Source: Vigna angularis
Taxonomy: Eukaryota > Streptophyta > Magnoliopsida > Fabales > Fabaceae
Direction of reading: 5' to 3'
DNA: 64,000 nucleotides
NCBI RefSeq assembly: GCF_016808095.1
Contig: NC_068972.1
Location: forward strand, 20,886,289-20,950,288
This document shows, piece after piece, positions 29,935 through 41,950 of this stretch. The position numbers and the translations under genes are program-made. A model generated the notes under the pieces. That model was not told the origin of the DNA. It saw nothing but the letters and a program-made list of their open reading frames with translations, and made no database searches. How positions within the stretch are numbered: the first letter of the stretch is position 1; every line of letters starts with the position of its first letter.

Positions 29935-30260
29935 TGTTAAAGCAGAAGGTATTTTTCTTCACCTTATTCTTTTCTGAGTCATTTACAGATTATAAATAGA
30001 TATAGGAAAGATAAATTTTTGGAGCTTTTCTAGCCTATCCATGATGCTCTTGGCTAAACATTCTCACATGTTGGTTCTTTAACGGCTTAAGTTGTCTTGA
30101 GTCGTCTAACCCTTTGGATCATCTAACACTTTAGTCGTCTAACACAATGACTTAGGTTGTTTAGAGACTTAGGTCGTCTAATGCTTTAACCTGATGATTA
30201 TTACTCGTTAGACTCATCTAACACCTTAATTCGTCTAATTCTTAAACGCGTATGATGTTA
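29935..30260 (-). mobile_element. Probable 5' LTR of the copia element
   Basis: The LTR end (minus strand ...TTAACA) abuts the primer-binding site. The outer border is uncertain: no second LTR is available for comparison. The block contains at least six copies of a gtcgtctaa/catctaaca word between about 30090 and 30240, probably subrepeats of the LTR. Confidence 0.5.
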
Positions 30261-30279
30261 AGACTTTGACATTTTCTTC

Positions 30280-31798
30280 CTTCTTTCATGAAAAACATGA
30301 TGTATGACTATTAATCATTTAAGCATATGCCCTCATTTAGTCTTTAATATTGAATTTTTAATTTATTTTTGTACTTTAAAAGAATATTTTAATTAAGATT
30401 TGTTATAATTGAGTTTATTGAGCATGTGATACAAAAATAGGATGAAAACAACTTTATAGTTGCATAAATATTCTTTGGATATTTTGAGGTGTATTAATGT
30501 AACTACAAATAAGTTAAACTTAGTGAGATATGAAAATAATTTGGTTAAAGTTTCATGGTACCTTAAAGATAAATCCAAGAATATTAAATAATCAAAACTA
30601 CAAGAAATTAAACCAAACATTGCATGAAAAAAAAACATGAAAAAAAAATGAAGAAATTGCTCCAATTTTGGATATTTGTATAAAATAAATATCAACATAT
30701 CCAAAGATGATTTAATGTACACTCATAGTTATGTTGTACTTATTATTACTCTTTGTCATTGTTTGAAAATTTTCTAGAGAAAGAATTTCAAAGTAAATCA
30801 TTATTTAATTCCCTCGACATAAAAGTTCAAAAATGTATGTTGATTAACAAAGAATAACAGAAAAAATTGACATTCTGATCCCAACCCATCAAAGTAAATA
30901 ATATATTATTAAGTATGTTCATTCTCTTGGCTTCTTGCACTTAGTTTATCTTATACTTCAAATACTAGTAGAAAACAATGGCAATAAACTTTAGGAGCAT
31001 TTATGTGAGGATGTGACTAATACAACAATGGGGAGAGAAGAGAATGATTTTGTTGGAGTGCATGTAATATGCTTGGGGCTTGCATCAATTTGGTTCACAC
31101 AAATGAGAGATTATATTTTGTAAGAAAATTATAGTGATGACAAAATTCATTGCTTACACACACATACCTCCTATTACAAATACAAGTTTTGGATTGATTC
31201 CCGCATTTGGTAAAGGTGGTTTCCTCTCACGTATCAATAGAAAAGGAACATATTAGAACCATCAATTACTAGGACCTAAAGAATATAAAGATTTTTAGTG
31301 TTTCAATAAACTAATGTTATTGACTTAATTTCTTCACTAGTAGAAATTCCTAAGAATAGCATAATGTCGTCAATCAATAATGACATTGTAGTAACCATTT
31401 TACTTACTTAAAAAATACATATGCAAAATTAAATAGAATAATTCCCCTAGTATATGGAAATTGAAAGGCTAAAGAAACCAAAAAAATTACATAATAACCA
31501 TGTTGAGGGCATCCTTTTTTTACTAGATTAAATCAGAATAAGTGACAAGATAATTAATTAGAACTTTGTTGAACAAAATCACATTAAGCATCCACAATTT
31601 AAAATTATCTAATAATTCAACACTAAAATCTATCACATTCTACAGACAAAGAGAATAACATTTAAGTAGATGAAAAATTATATTTGTAATCATTAAAAAT
31701 AATATAAATGATAAAAATAACTCATATAATTCATAAAATAAGTATAAATTATATAATATACATACATAAAATAACTATAATAATTCATAAATGTTTAA
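30280..31798. other. AT-rich DNA, no supported gene
   Basis: No motif-bearing frame is present. The longest frame (minus strand, about 30393-30722) is rich in Phe, Leu and Ile with no recognisable domain and is probably chance in AT-rich DNA. Confidence 0.45.
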
Positions 31799-31808
31799 TA
31801 CAAATAAA

Positions 31809-33134
31809 GGTTTAATTGCTTGCATTGTCCACAGTTTGGCTGCAACGTGTCAAGTTAGTCCATCTTTTTAAAAAAGTTTCAATTACGTCCAAACTTGGTT
31901 TAAAAGTGTCAATTTTGTCCAAACGTATGTAAAATTTGCTTCAATCAAGTCCCTTCCGTTAAATCCACATAAACGGACGTTAATTTTTTTTTCTCTTTCC
32001 TCTGCTTCTCTGCTCTGCTGCTATGCTCTGCTGCTCCTTTAGTAAAATGTTTTTCACTTATATTTAATATTTACATAAATTAAATCATGATCATGATGTA
32101 ACTAAATGATTTTATCTAAATTATTATTCCACTTTTTTTTTACCAATATGCTACATATGATTTATTAATAGAGAATTGTGCCTGTTAATTGAAAGAAAAA
32201 ATTAAAGTTATACAGTATCTATTAATTAAAATATGTGTGTATTTTAAAGTAAAATAATTTTATTAATCTCAAATATAAATATCTATCTTATATTTTATTA
32301 TCTTAAAACTATTTTAGTAAATAAATTAATTAATAAATTATTTTAAATATATATGATTTATCCTATTATCTTATATATATTTTTAATATACTTTTAATGA
32401 CGATAAATTATATATATATATAATTAACACAAAACGTATAATTCTTTTTTAAAGAAAATGAAAATATGTAGAAACAGTTCAACCAATATTATACCAAAAT
32501 AAATAATTTTGTAAATACCTTTTTAGTTAAAGAACAGAAAAATGAATTATTTGATTTTTAGATAATATTTTACTACGAATTATAATATTTTAATTATATT
32601 TATTGTTATTATTTTAATATAATATTTTACTACGAAAAGCAATTATCGAATGAAGCAGAAAATGGGTGTGAAAAGAATACTTTTTGTTTAGATTTAGTTT
32701 TCATGTTTTTGTAAGATAAACTAAAACCAAGTATAAATATATGAGAAATGAGAGTTTCATCCACAATTATTACTCTGTGAAGAAGTTCTGTATAACTTAG
32801 TCCACGTATACTGTTTTTTTCATTTAATATATATGCATAATATTTTCAAATTTTCTAATAATTGCTTAATGTATTATTTTATATTTTATATTATCATTAT
32901 ATTATTTTATAATGTCCAGAGGAGCAGAACAGAGAAGCAGAGGAGAGAGAACTAAAAAATTAACGTCCGTTTTGGTGAATTTAACGGAAGGGACTTGATT
33001 GAAGCAAATTTTACATACGTTTGGACGAAATTGACACTTTTAAACCAAGTTTGTACGTAATTAAAAGTTTTTTAAAAAGATAGATTACTTTGACACGTTG
33101 CAGCCAAACTAGGAACAATGCAAGCAATTAAACC
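31809..33134. mobile_element. Non-autonomous Mutator-like element, copy 1 (1326 bp)
   Basis: Terminal inverted repeats of about 190 bp begin ggtttaattgcttgcattgt and end with the complement. The 10-bp sequence tacaaataaa is repeated on both sides (31799-31808 and 33135-33144), the length range of MULE target duplications. The interior is AT-rich and has no coding frame. The same family recurs at 40073-41077. Confidence 0.88.
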
Positions 33135-33589
33135 TACAAATAAACTATCCGTTGAAATCTTTTATATAAAAAGGAAATTATCGTACTCATCAATCCTTTC
33201 CACGGTAATTAAAAAATATAATTCTTGACATATATCATTAAATCACATCCAAGATTGATTTTCTCTCTCCTGTAGATGCTCCACCATCCTTAGAAGACCC
33301 TCCTATTCATTTGACAAATTCCACCCATTAATACTTTTTCCCAATATTTACATTTCATTCCTTGCTTTGTTTTCTCATGAATAGAAATTATCAAGAGTGG
33401 GCAAATCTGTTTTTAATCCACTTTTAAACTAGTTTGATGGGTTAAGGATCCATTTAATTAAATCTGTTTTTCAATCTGATCGATATTATATAAATTTTCC
33501 AATTCAAATTTCTGTTTTAGTTATACAGATTTTAAAAGTGGAAAATCCAAAATTATATTCAGACCAAGATAATGCCAACCTAATTTCAA

Positions 33590-36301
33590 CCCACGGTACC
33601 TTCTTCTCTATTTCAAAATTTTAAGAACCCTAAATCCTCTTCAGTGGCCAATCAAAGGTAATTCTAATCGGTAATCTTAAATCTCTAGTATATGTTTCCT
33701 GTTACCTTCATTCTTTTGTTGGATTTTGTTTCAGAGAACGCACGTTGGTGCCACTGTCGCGTTGGTGGGTGGGTTAGCCGGAGATTAAGATCAAGGCTAG
33801 AGCACTGCGTGTTGGGAAGGTTGTTGCTGTCATAAGGTATGTATCATTAACTCCCATTTCGTACTTCAAATATCAGAAACACATTTTGCACAGTGAAATT
33901 TTGGAATTATGAATGCAAAGTTGAGATTGTCCCAGTTCGAATCTAATTCTTTGTATTATAAAGATGCATTTTTTACACGGGTGAGTCAGGATTTGCTATT
34001 TATTTATTTATTTTATTTAACAAGTCTGAAGTTTTTTGTAAATTTTTGATGGATTGATATCAACTATGTTACATCTCATATGCCGTGCGGCAGTAGTTTT
34101 TAGCTCTGTGTTGTAAAGAGCTTGAATTCTTAATTATCAATATTTCATGAATTACCATTTCCTTTTAGTTTTTTTTTTGGTTAGCACAACAAGTGACTTT
34201 AAGCTAATGTTTCTGGTGGTATCTGGAAAGCACATGTGCTAGTGATCATTACATTATATTTTAGTTGAGAGAAGAATTTTATGCTTTTTCTGTTCCAATT
34301 CTCGATTTACTATAGCTTCGTTATATCACGATATTCTAAATATCCTTACCTTTTTTCTTGGTCACGGTTCCTTCACTTTGGATTTATTGTTTGTGCCCTT
34401 GATCCAGTAATCTAAAGTTACTGGTTTCCAAGTACTGTTGTGAAATATTATTCTTACATTCAAGAGCTCCCAGAGGTACAACTCCCTTATATCCCAACTG
34501 TGTTAAACAAGCTCTTTCTTTTCTTCATTTTGGAGTTGGCTCATTGAGGTTTTCGATTGTATTATTCTGATGTATCATAGCCTTTTATTAAGAAATTTGA
34601 ATTTTTTTTTCTGAAGGTTATTGATTACTATATTTTAAGAGAAAGCAGGAATAGGAAGAGAATAGGTTTGACTTTTCGTTTAATAATTTCACATTATTTT
34701 CTTGGTGAAGCAGCAGTATGTAAAAACAAGTGATGTGTAGTTTAAGACCATTTTTTTTTTCTCGAATGATTGAAAAACTTAATATTCATGTACGTTGATT
34801 TCAAGGGTGATTTTTAGTAATCATTTGGGCTAAAGGCGTATCAAAATTACCAAAACTGTAATGAGAAAGGCGCCATCTTTTGCAGTATTTTGCATCAAGA
34901 TAATATCCAAATAAAAGATTTAGCAGTGACAAGGCTTATGCAGACTATTCAGACTATGAAAATTGACTTCGTGAGAGAAAGAACAGTCATTCCACTCTTC
35001 CAATATTTTGTGGACAAAATGCTCTTCTCTCCTATCTTCTTACGTTTCCATATTTAATGTCACCATTCTTTCTTTCTAGATCTATCTTTGTTAAATATCC
35101 TACAAAGAATTCACTGATCATTGTGCAGAATGCACAGACAGCACAAATGTAGTATGGAAACTTGTTTTTAATGTTGTAATACTTAGGAGTTGTTCAAAAT
35201 GGAAGCTACCGAAATAAATCTATATGCATCAATACATTGAACTCTTGGAACACTGAGACTGAAATTCTTGCTTCAATGTCATGCATATGCGTATCATTTC
35301 TAATTCTCTGAATATCTTTGGAATCTTGTATGCATTTTCTCACAATATTTTTATACCATGTCCTTTCTAATGTGTCATTTTATTAAATTGGACTTTTTTT
35401 TTCTGCTTATCTTAAGATAAGCCATGAAAATTTGACATTCTTTATTCTAATCACTTGAACCCTCTCAATCATGGCGGTGAAGTGTGTTTTATATATAGGT
35501 GCACTGTGGGTTAGAAATTAGCTGTTCTTTAAGTATTAAGTCATTCCATTAATAACTTATTTCCTTGTCTCTTTTTCAGTAACTAACTATTTTCAGTAAA
35601 TTTAAAGATGATTACTGATCGCCATTTTAGTGATAGATATAAAACAACTTGCATCATAAAAATTTGACAATGATGAACACATATTCATGCTAATTTTTTA
35701 CTTAGGCATCTTCATTATTTAGTGATGGCACAGTCTGGTCTACAATTTTCTTCTAAAGCATCCATTCGTCGTTCTCCAAATACCACCAATCCTGCTCATA
35801 CAGTTGGAGACGGTGGAACACTGAAGCTAATACACTCAACCATCACAAACTCCTGAACATGTAGTATAAAGGAAATGGTAAATAAAGGTGTGTGAAGAAG
35901 ACTATTTGAAATGAGGGAAAAAATTAATGTCTAATAATGTAATTTCATAGATGGAAGGGTAAAGTGAATGTAGCAAGTATGGAGTGTAAATAGCAAAGGC
36001 ATGAAACAGATCCCAATTTATCTGGTGGGCTGTTTAGTTCCCAGATTTGCTATTCTGCTGGGAAAACAAATCGATTTCCCAAGGCGTTTCTTCTTCTCCC
36101 TTTTGTTTTACCAATGTTCATTCATCAGCTAACTCTCTTGTAGGAAGCACTGAAACTGTAACAATGTCATGCTAATTCTATTCTTTTCAATTTATGCTTT
36201 CAGGTTAGTTAGCAATTCGACTATAATTTCCGATTTGCCATTTTATTGAACTCTTTAGGGTTTCAAATGAATTCGATTTTTCTTCAAAAAGACAGTGAGA
36301 A
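33590..36301 (+). promoter_or_regulatory. 5' leader of the TatB gene with a UTR intron of about 2.4 kb
   Basis: A GC-richer stretch (about 33640-33836) ends in a good donor, cataag|gtatgtatc, at 33837. A pyrimidine tract ending tttcag at 36203 forms the acceptor, 98 nt before the start codon. An additional acceptor-like tttgtttcag near 33735 suggests that the leader may have more than one exon. The intron is T-rich, as plant introns are. The promoter itself was not identified. Confidence 0.5.
35725..35856 (+). other. Small ORF (43 aa) in the TatB leader intron, unrecognised
   Basis: The frame begins MAQSGLQFSSKASIRRSPN and ends in TGA. It is more coding-like in composition than the surrounding intron and follows an acceptor-like ttacttag at about 35705. 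The Ser/Arg-rich start would suit an organelle transit peptide, but 43 aa is too short to say. It may be a remnant exon or chance. Confidence 0.25.
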
Positions 36302-36359
36302 ATGCTGGGCTTTTCATATGGAGAAATATTTCTGTTGCTTGGAGCCACTGCTGCTCTGA
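36267..36359 (+). promoter_or_regulatory. Upstream ORF overlapping the TatB start
   Basis: An ATG 35 nt before the TatB start opens a 30-codon frame in another register. It runs past the TatB ATG and ends in TGA just before the first intron donor. Such overlapping uORFs usually lower translation of the main frame; that effect is inferred. Confidence 0.55.
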
Positions 36360-38244
36360 TAGGTTGGGTCATGCTATTGTTACATCTGTTTATCATATGC
36401 AAAATTTTATATTATTTATAGTACAAATGTGAATTGTTATGTGCGATAGGTCCAAAGGATTTACCAATCATATCCAGAACAGCAGGGAGACTTGCTGGTA
36501 GAGCTATTGGATATGTACAATTGGCTCGTGGTCAGTTTGAAAATGTTATGCAGCAATCCCAGGCTCGCCAGGTATTCCCATTTTCCAAGTTACCAGCAGT
36601 ATTATAAAACCTGCAGGAATAAGTTTCTTTGGAGTTTTATAGATTCTGTGTGTTTTGTTGCATGAAGGCAATAACTAGTTGCCTTGAGGTAAATATCGTT
36701 AAGCACTTTCCCTAAAGAAAACCAAACACACACCAAGTCATAATATTTAGGGTTGTAAATGTCTTATATTTTCTTTTATAAGCAATAACTAATACGTGTA
36801 CACAAAATGTCAGAAAATGTCTTATGATGCTTAATTGGAGAAAAGATAATTTTGCATTGTAGAATCTTAACATGTGGTTTACTTTGAATTTCTTGGACAA
36901 TAATGTCAAATATGAACATAAAAGTTAGTGAAATATTTATGCTTCATAGGGGAATCTTTGTCCATTGGTAAGACTTGGTTCTGTTGACAAACTACTTTTT
37001 ATTGTATTGGCCTATTTTGTCTTAGGTTCATAAGGAACTGCAAGACACAATGGCTCAGCTAGATGCTATTCGTCATGAAATTCGAAGCATATCAATCATA
37101 AATCCTGGCCCTTTGACACGAAGATTTGCTGACAATCCTGACCAGACATCTATCCCAAATGGTATTGTTTACTACCTTGTTTTGAGGTGTAACAGTTTTA
37201 TAATCGTTTACAGATGCAGTGTAGAGATTTTGTTTAATACTGTTATCTTTTTTGGATAATATAGACTGTAAGAAACCAGAAGATTCTGGAGAGAATCACC
37301 CGAATCCCACTGTTATCAAGGTTTATGAACCTAACCCACAAAATGAGACAAGTATATACTAGTATAGGAACTGAGTGTGCTTACATGCCTATATATATTT
37401 CCAGGACTCAACTTCTGTGTCTTCTAATTCATGCAATATGCAAAATCAAGCAACCATTTACGCCAGATTTGCAGAGTCCCCTTCCATAAAGAATGAGTTG
37501 TCAGCAATTAGTCCTGAAGTGGTGAAGATAGATGACAAACTGCAGCTTACTGTCTTACCCATATCCGCTGAAAATGCTGGACTATTACCAAATCGTGGGG
37601 GTATGATACTTTTTGTTTTTTTGGCTTTGCTTATCAAGATTTTCTCATGAGTTGGACAATCACAACTTTTTACTCGGTATTTTTATGTTTACAGTTTGTG
37701 TGCTATATAGTGTGATCATTGGTCATGTGATATTGTTTTGTGATTCCTATCAATGTATGCCATACATGCATATGTAAAGGCACTAAAATATTTAGCTTCT
37801 TTTTACCCATTACACACCCAGTGGTGTTTTCAGATAAGATTAGTTAATCTGCAGACTTTTTTCATTTGAACTGTATTTAGTTAGCTCGAAGACTCGGAAG
37901 TAAAGACTGTTTGCCGAGCTTCATTCATTTGTATACTATGGCACATTTGGCATAGGCTAGGATATTATAAAAAATGTTATTTCTTTCATTGCGAAATTTG
38001 CAAATTATTTTTCCTTTTTCTTCTTTATGAATGCCTGATAGCTTTTTGTCTTGTCTGTCCATGTTTGACGGGAATCTGTTTGTTTTAGAACGATACCTGA
38101 TATGAAACTTCTTTTGTTTTTGTTTCATTAACAGCTGATGTGAAAGGATCTGACATAGTTCTAGAAGCAATTTTGGAGGCAGAGGTAGCTCATAAAGCAA
38201 AGGAATTTTTTTCGCAGCCCCAAAACCAAGCCAAATATGATTGA
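36302..38244 (+). CDS. Mitochondrial Tat translocase TatB-like protein
   Basis: Six coding exons: 36302-36362, 36450-36571, 37026-37161, 37265-37320, 37405-37600 and 38135-38244 (681 nt, 226 aa), all GT-AG and in phase. The protein begins MLGFSYGEIFLLLGATAALI: a single membrane helix with a polar Glu at position 8, as in TatB, then the hinge IGPKDLP (about 20-26) and an amphipathic helix (ISRTAGRLAGRAIGYVQLA), then a charged coiled segment (QVHKELQDTMAQLDAIRHEI) and a poorly structured tail. The layout and conserved words match the plant nuclear-encoded mitochondrial TatB-like family (the Arabidopsis protein at At5g43680, from memory). Its expected role is to pair with mitochondrially encoded TatC in the inner membrane for folded-protein transport. 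No classic presequence is seen. The assignment is strong for the TatA/B fold and good for the mitochondrial TatB branch. Confidence 0.88.
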
Positions 38245-39068
38245 TTTGGTAATCCTACATAAACATAGTACCTTAAAATCTGTAGATGCTGAAGTTTCTC
38301 GCATTGTTAAATGCAAAATAATAATATCGATTCTTGAATTTTCTTTTCTAGTTCAGGTTAGAAGTGATTTATCCTACATAAAAACAGTAATTCTTAAAAT
38401 CTTGAATTTTCTTGAATACCTGGTCCTTTGTACGTTAAAAGTGATTGAATTTTAAAATAGTTGATAATTTAGTTCTTAAAACATTGAAGTTAGAGCTTGA
38501 AGTGAATTCTTAGATTTTGGAATTTGGTATATAGAAAAAGAGAGAAGTAGAAATCAGTTATTAAAAAGTTCCTTTTCATCAAGTGATTAACATAATTTTT
38601 TTGCAATGATTTTTCTAGTAGTATAAATATTTATTAATTTGATTTGGATATTAACAATTTTTAAAAATTTCAGTAAGAAAAAGCACCATTAATATTTTTT
38701 ATGAGATGCTGATAAAATTGTAAAGAATATCTGGTGTATAACATTTAAAATCTGTGTTGTATGTGTACGAAGCATAGATGTACTACGGAAAGTGAATCTA
38801 TGCTTTAAAACAAACACTCTTTTGAGCAGTCACTTTAAGGTGTTTAATTTGATGGAAGAAAATCTTGTTTATTTGAAGAAAAATATGATAAAACAAAATA
38901 TCGTAATATCAAAGATACTTTATACTGAAAATTTCCGTTTGTTTTATAAAATTTTAAAGTAGCCTTTTCTGGGCTCCTGAAGATTTTTCACCATCTTTTC
39001 ATAGGACCTGGGAGAGGAAAATTCTCTTTTGGTTACACTTTATAAGATATGAATTTTAGTAAAGTTTG

Positions 39069-39102
<34 letters not shown>

Positions 39103-39137
39103 GTGTATATATATATATGTGTATATATATATATGTG

Positions 39138-39203
<66 letters not shown>

Positions 39204-40062
39204 CTGCTTTTGCATGCACTTTTTTTCTTCTTGCACCTTCATAAGCTTGATAAAATTACATTTTTATCCTCTTCTTCCATGTGTCTGGCCACTATACTCT
39301 ACGGTTGAGGTTGCCATCGGGGTAGGTATTCGGAGGCGTCTTCCATATAGCATCTTCAACTTCTTCCTTCTTCGACCTCTCCATCACTATCAATTTTAAC
39401 AATTCCATTACCACCCAAAAACACCATGATCTTCCTCATCCTCCATTCTTCTTGATAGACGGCATTGGAGAACAAAATTAGGTATTAGGGAATAAGATAG
39501 AGGAGAGGTGGAAAGGAGAATAAAATTATACATGTATTTGGAATTAAGTCTCTACATCTTCTTTTAACATATTTCCAAATGAGTGTTGTAGAATATATTT
39601 TCAAATTTGGAAAATATATATTTTTATATATTTTGGATTGAATGTCATAATATGTTTTTATTTTCTGGAAGAAGTGCTTTCAGTCAGATTTAGAAGGGCT
39701 TTCTGTAAGATATACTTTTACTTTTTGAAATAAATGTTCTGAAAAGTATTTCTTATATAAAAAATACTTTTATTTTTTATACTTTTGTGTGTGTGTGTAT
39801 AGTAAAATTTTAATGTTATAATAAGAATTAACTATATTTTTTTTCCTAGTGATTTTTGTTTTAATTTCTCTTCTAAATCTCGTTTTTCCTAGTGATTTTT
39901 GTTTTAATGGAGAGTGTTAAAAGATTTTAGAAATGGCTTTGACAACCATCTAAATAAAGGTGTTAAATGTTGTTGGTGGATTAATTAAGAAAAAATGTTC
40001 CATGTTGGATAATGGATAGAGTTGGAGGTGGGTGATGATAGAAGTGAAGATAATAATTACAA
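38245..40062. other. 3' flank of the TatB gene and AT-rich spacer
   Basis: This includes the presumed 3' UTR and poly(A) region of the TatB gene, a long microsatellite (39069-39200), and anonymous AT-rich DNA up to the second MULE copy. No further gene is supported. Confidence 0.45.
39069..39200. repeat. (AT)n/(GT) microsatellite with (AG)n end
   Basis: About 110 bp of AT repeats broken by GT units is followed by about 20 bp of AG repeat. Confidence 0.95.
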
Positions 40063-40072
40063 TTTTTTTATA

Positions 40073-41077
40073 GGTTTAATTGCTTGCATTGTCCACAGTT
40101 TGGCTGCAACGTGTCAAGTTAGTTCATCTTTTTAAAAAAGTTTCAATTACGTCCAAACTTGGTTTAAAAGTGTCAATTTTGTCCAAACGTATGTAAAATT
40201 TGCTTCAATCAAGTCCCTTCCGTTAAATCCACATAAACGGACGTTAATTTTTTTTTCTCTCTCCTCTGCTTCTCTGCTCTGCTGCTATGCTCTGCTGCTC
40301 CTTTAGTAAAATGTTTTTCACTTATATTTAATATTTACATAAATTAAATCATGATCATGATGTAACTAAATGATTTTATCTAAATTATTATTCCACTTTT
40401 TTTTTACCAATATGCTACATATGATTTATTAATAGAGAATTGTGCCTGTTAATTGAAAGAAAAAATTAAAGTTATACAGTATCTATTAATTAAAATATGT
40501 GTGTATTTTAAAGTAAAATAATTTTATTAATCTCAAATATAAATATCTATCTTATATTTTATTATCTTAAAACTATTTTAGTAAATAAATTAATTAATAA
40601 ATTATTTTAAATATATATGATTTATCCTATTATCTTATATATATTTTTAATATACTTTTAATGACGATAAATTATATATATAATTAACACAAAACGTATA
40701 ATTCTTTTTTAAAGAAAATGAAAATATGTAGAAACAGTTCAACCAATATTATACCAAAATAAATAATTTTGTAAATACCTTTTTAGTTAAAGAACAGAAA
40801 AATGAATTATTTGATTTTTAGATAATATTTTACTACGAATTGCTTAATGTATTATTTTATATTCTATATTATCATTATAATATTTTATAATGTCCAGAGG
40901 AGCAGAGCAGAGAAGCAGAGAAGCAGAGGAGCAGAGGAGAGAGAACTAAAAAATTACATACGTTTGGACGAAATTGACACTTTTAAACCAAGTTTGTACG
41001 TAATTGAAATTTTTTTAATAAGATGGACTACTTTGACACGTTGCAGCCAAACTAGGGACAATGCAAGCAATTAAACC
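40073..41077. mobile_element. Non-autonomous Mutator-like element, copy 2 (1005 bp)
   Basis: Near-identical to the element at 31809-33134 and in the same orientation, with ends ggtttaatt.../...aattaaacc. The 9-bp sequence ttttttata is duplicated at 40064-40072 and 41078-41086. Compared with copy 1 it lacks about 280 bp of the interior (after tactacgaat) and about 50 bp of the right inverted repeat, so it is an internally deleted sister. It has no coding frame. Confidence 0.88.
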
Positions 41078-41086
41078 TTTTTTATA

Positions 41087-41950
41087 CATGTATAAAAAAA
41101 TTATGTTTTACTTTTTATGTTTTACGTTTCAAAAAAGGGAGTGTTGTGGCATTCTATTTGTCACATAAAAAGATACACTAACATCGTTGGACATTAGGCA
41201 TCAATTCCATTAATTTCAAAAGGATAGGAATACAAAATATAATTAACTCTTATTATTAAAATAATAATAATAATAATAATAATATTATAACAACACCAAC
41301 AAAAATAATTGTTTCGGTTGTGGGGTTGAGGTTAACGGTTTACTATGTCACAAATGTCTTAAAAGTATGAACGATTATCTTTGTCATCGTTTGTTTTAGA
41401 ATCCCATTCGGACAAAATAAGAGATTACCTATTGAAGGTAGTCCGATGCCAAAGTTAGTAAAGATTCGGAAGTTTTAGCAATTAATGCGTATTAAATGTC
41501 ATCACCTACCTCTTTACCTCAAACCTGTATTTCAGAATGGGTTTCGGATTACTGACGGCTTAATAGTGACTCAATTGGTAATAATCATGTTTTGTTGTAA
41601 GTTAATCAACATTAGGTTTAATCGTTCTGAAGGGTGATTGTTCGATTTATAGGATACAGTCGTTCAATCTTGGGGATGACCATCGTGGTCCTGTTTGTGG
41701 CACGACTAACCATTAAGATCGTCTGGTCCAAGGTTGACTAAACGGTTATATGATACATAGGTCTCCCAAGCCCGAGCATATCGTGATAGGTAAAAGGGTC
41801 TATGTAAAAGCTATGTTGGGCGCATTTAGGGATGCTTAATCCTTTCGTGACCAATCGCAAGTGATAGTTGAAAGGAGGTTATAACCGCTAGGATGACGAC
41901 ACGTGGTGTATTAGTATTCATGTATCCCAAAATATGGAGAATCGAAAGAT
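41087..41950. other. Unassigned DNA next to the Athila-like gag
   Basis: Composition from about 41300 is less AT-rich than usual for this window, but no open frame or motif is recognised. It may be degraded internal sequence of the adjoining retroelement, since that gag homology simply fades out here. A short AAT run lies at about 41259-41284. Confidence 0.4.

Larger units (their letters stand above)
24079..30260 (-). mobile_element. Ty1/copia retrotransposon ruin, split by a CACTA element
   Basis: Read on the minus strand the order is: LTR-like leader (about 30260-29935), primer-binding site (29934-29923), gag (29873 onward), CACTA insertion (29674-26364), rest of gag with zinc knuckle, protease, integrase, then a jump to the last part of RNase H (24354-24079). 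The protease-integrase-RNase H order is that of Ty1/copia. Several nonsense codons, frameshifts, a changed protease active site and loss of nearly all of the reverse transcriptase make it inactive. No 3' LTR matching the 5' side is visible, so the left border is only the end of the RNase H homology. Confidence 0.85.

Noticed and set aside
39033..39399. Open frames on both strands across 39069-39200
   Set aside because: They come from AT and AG microsatellite translation, not from a gene.
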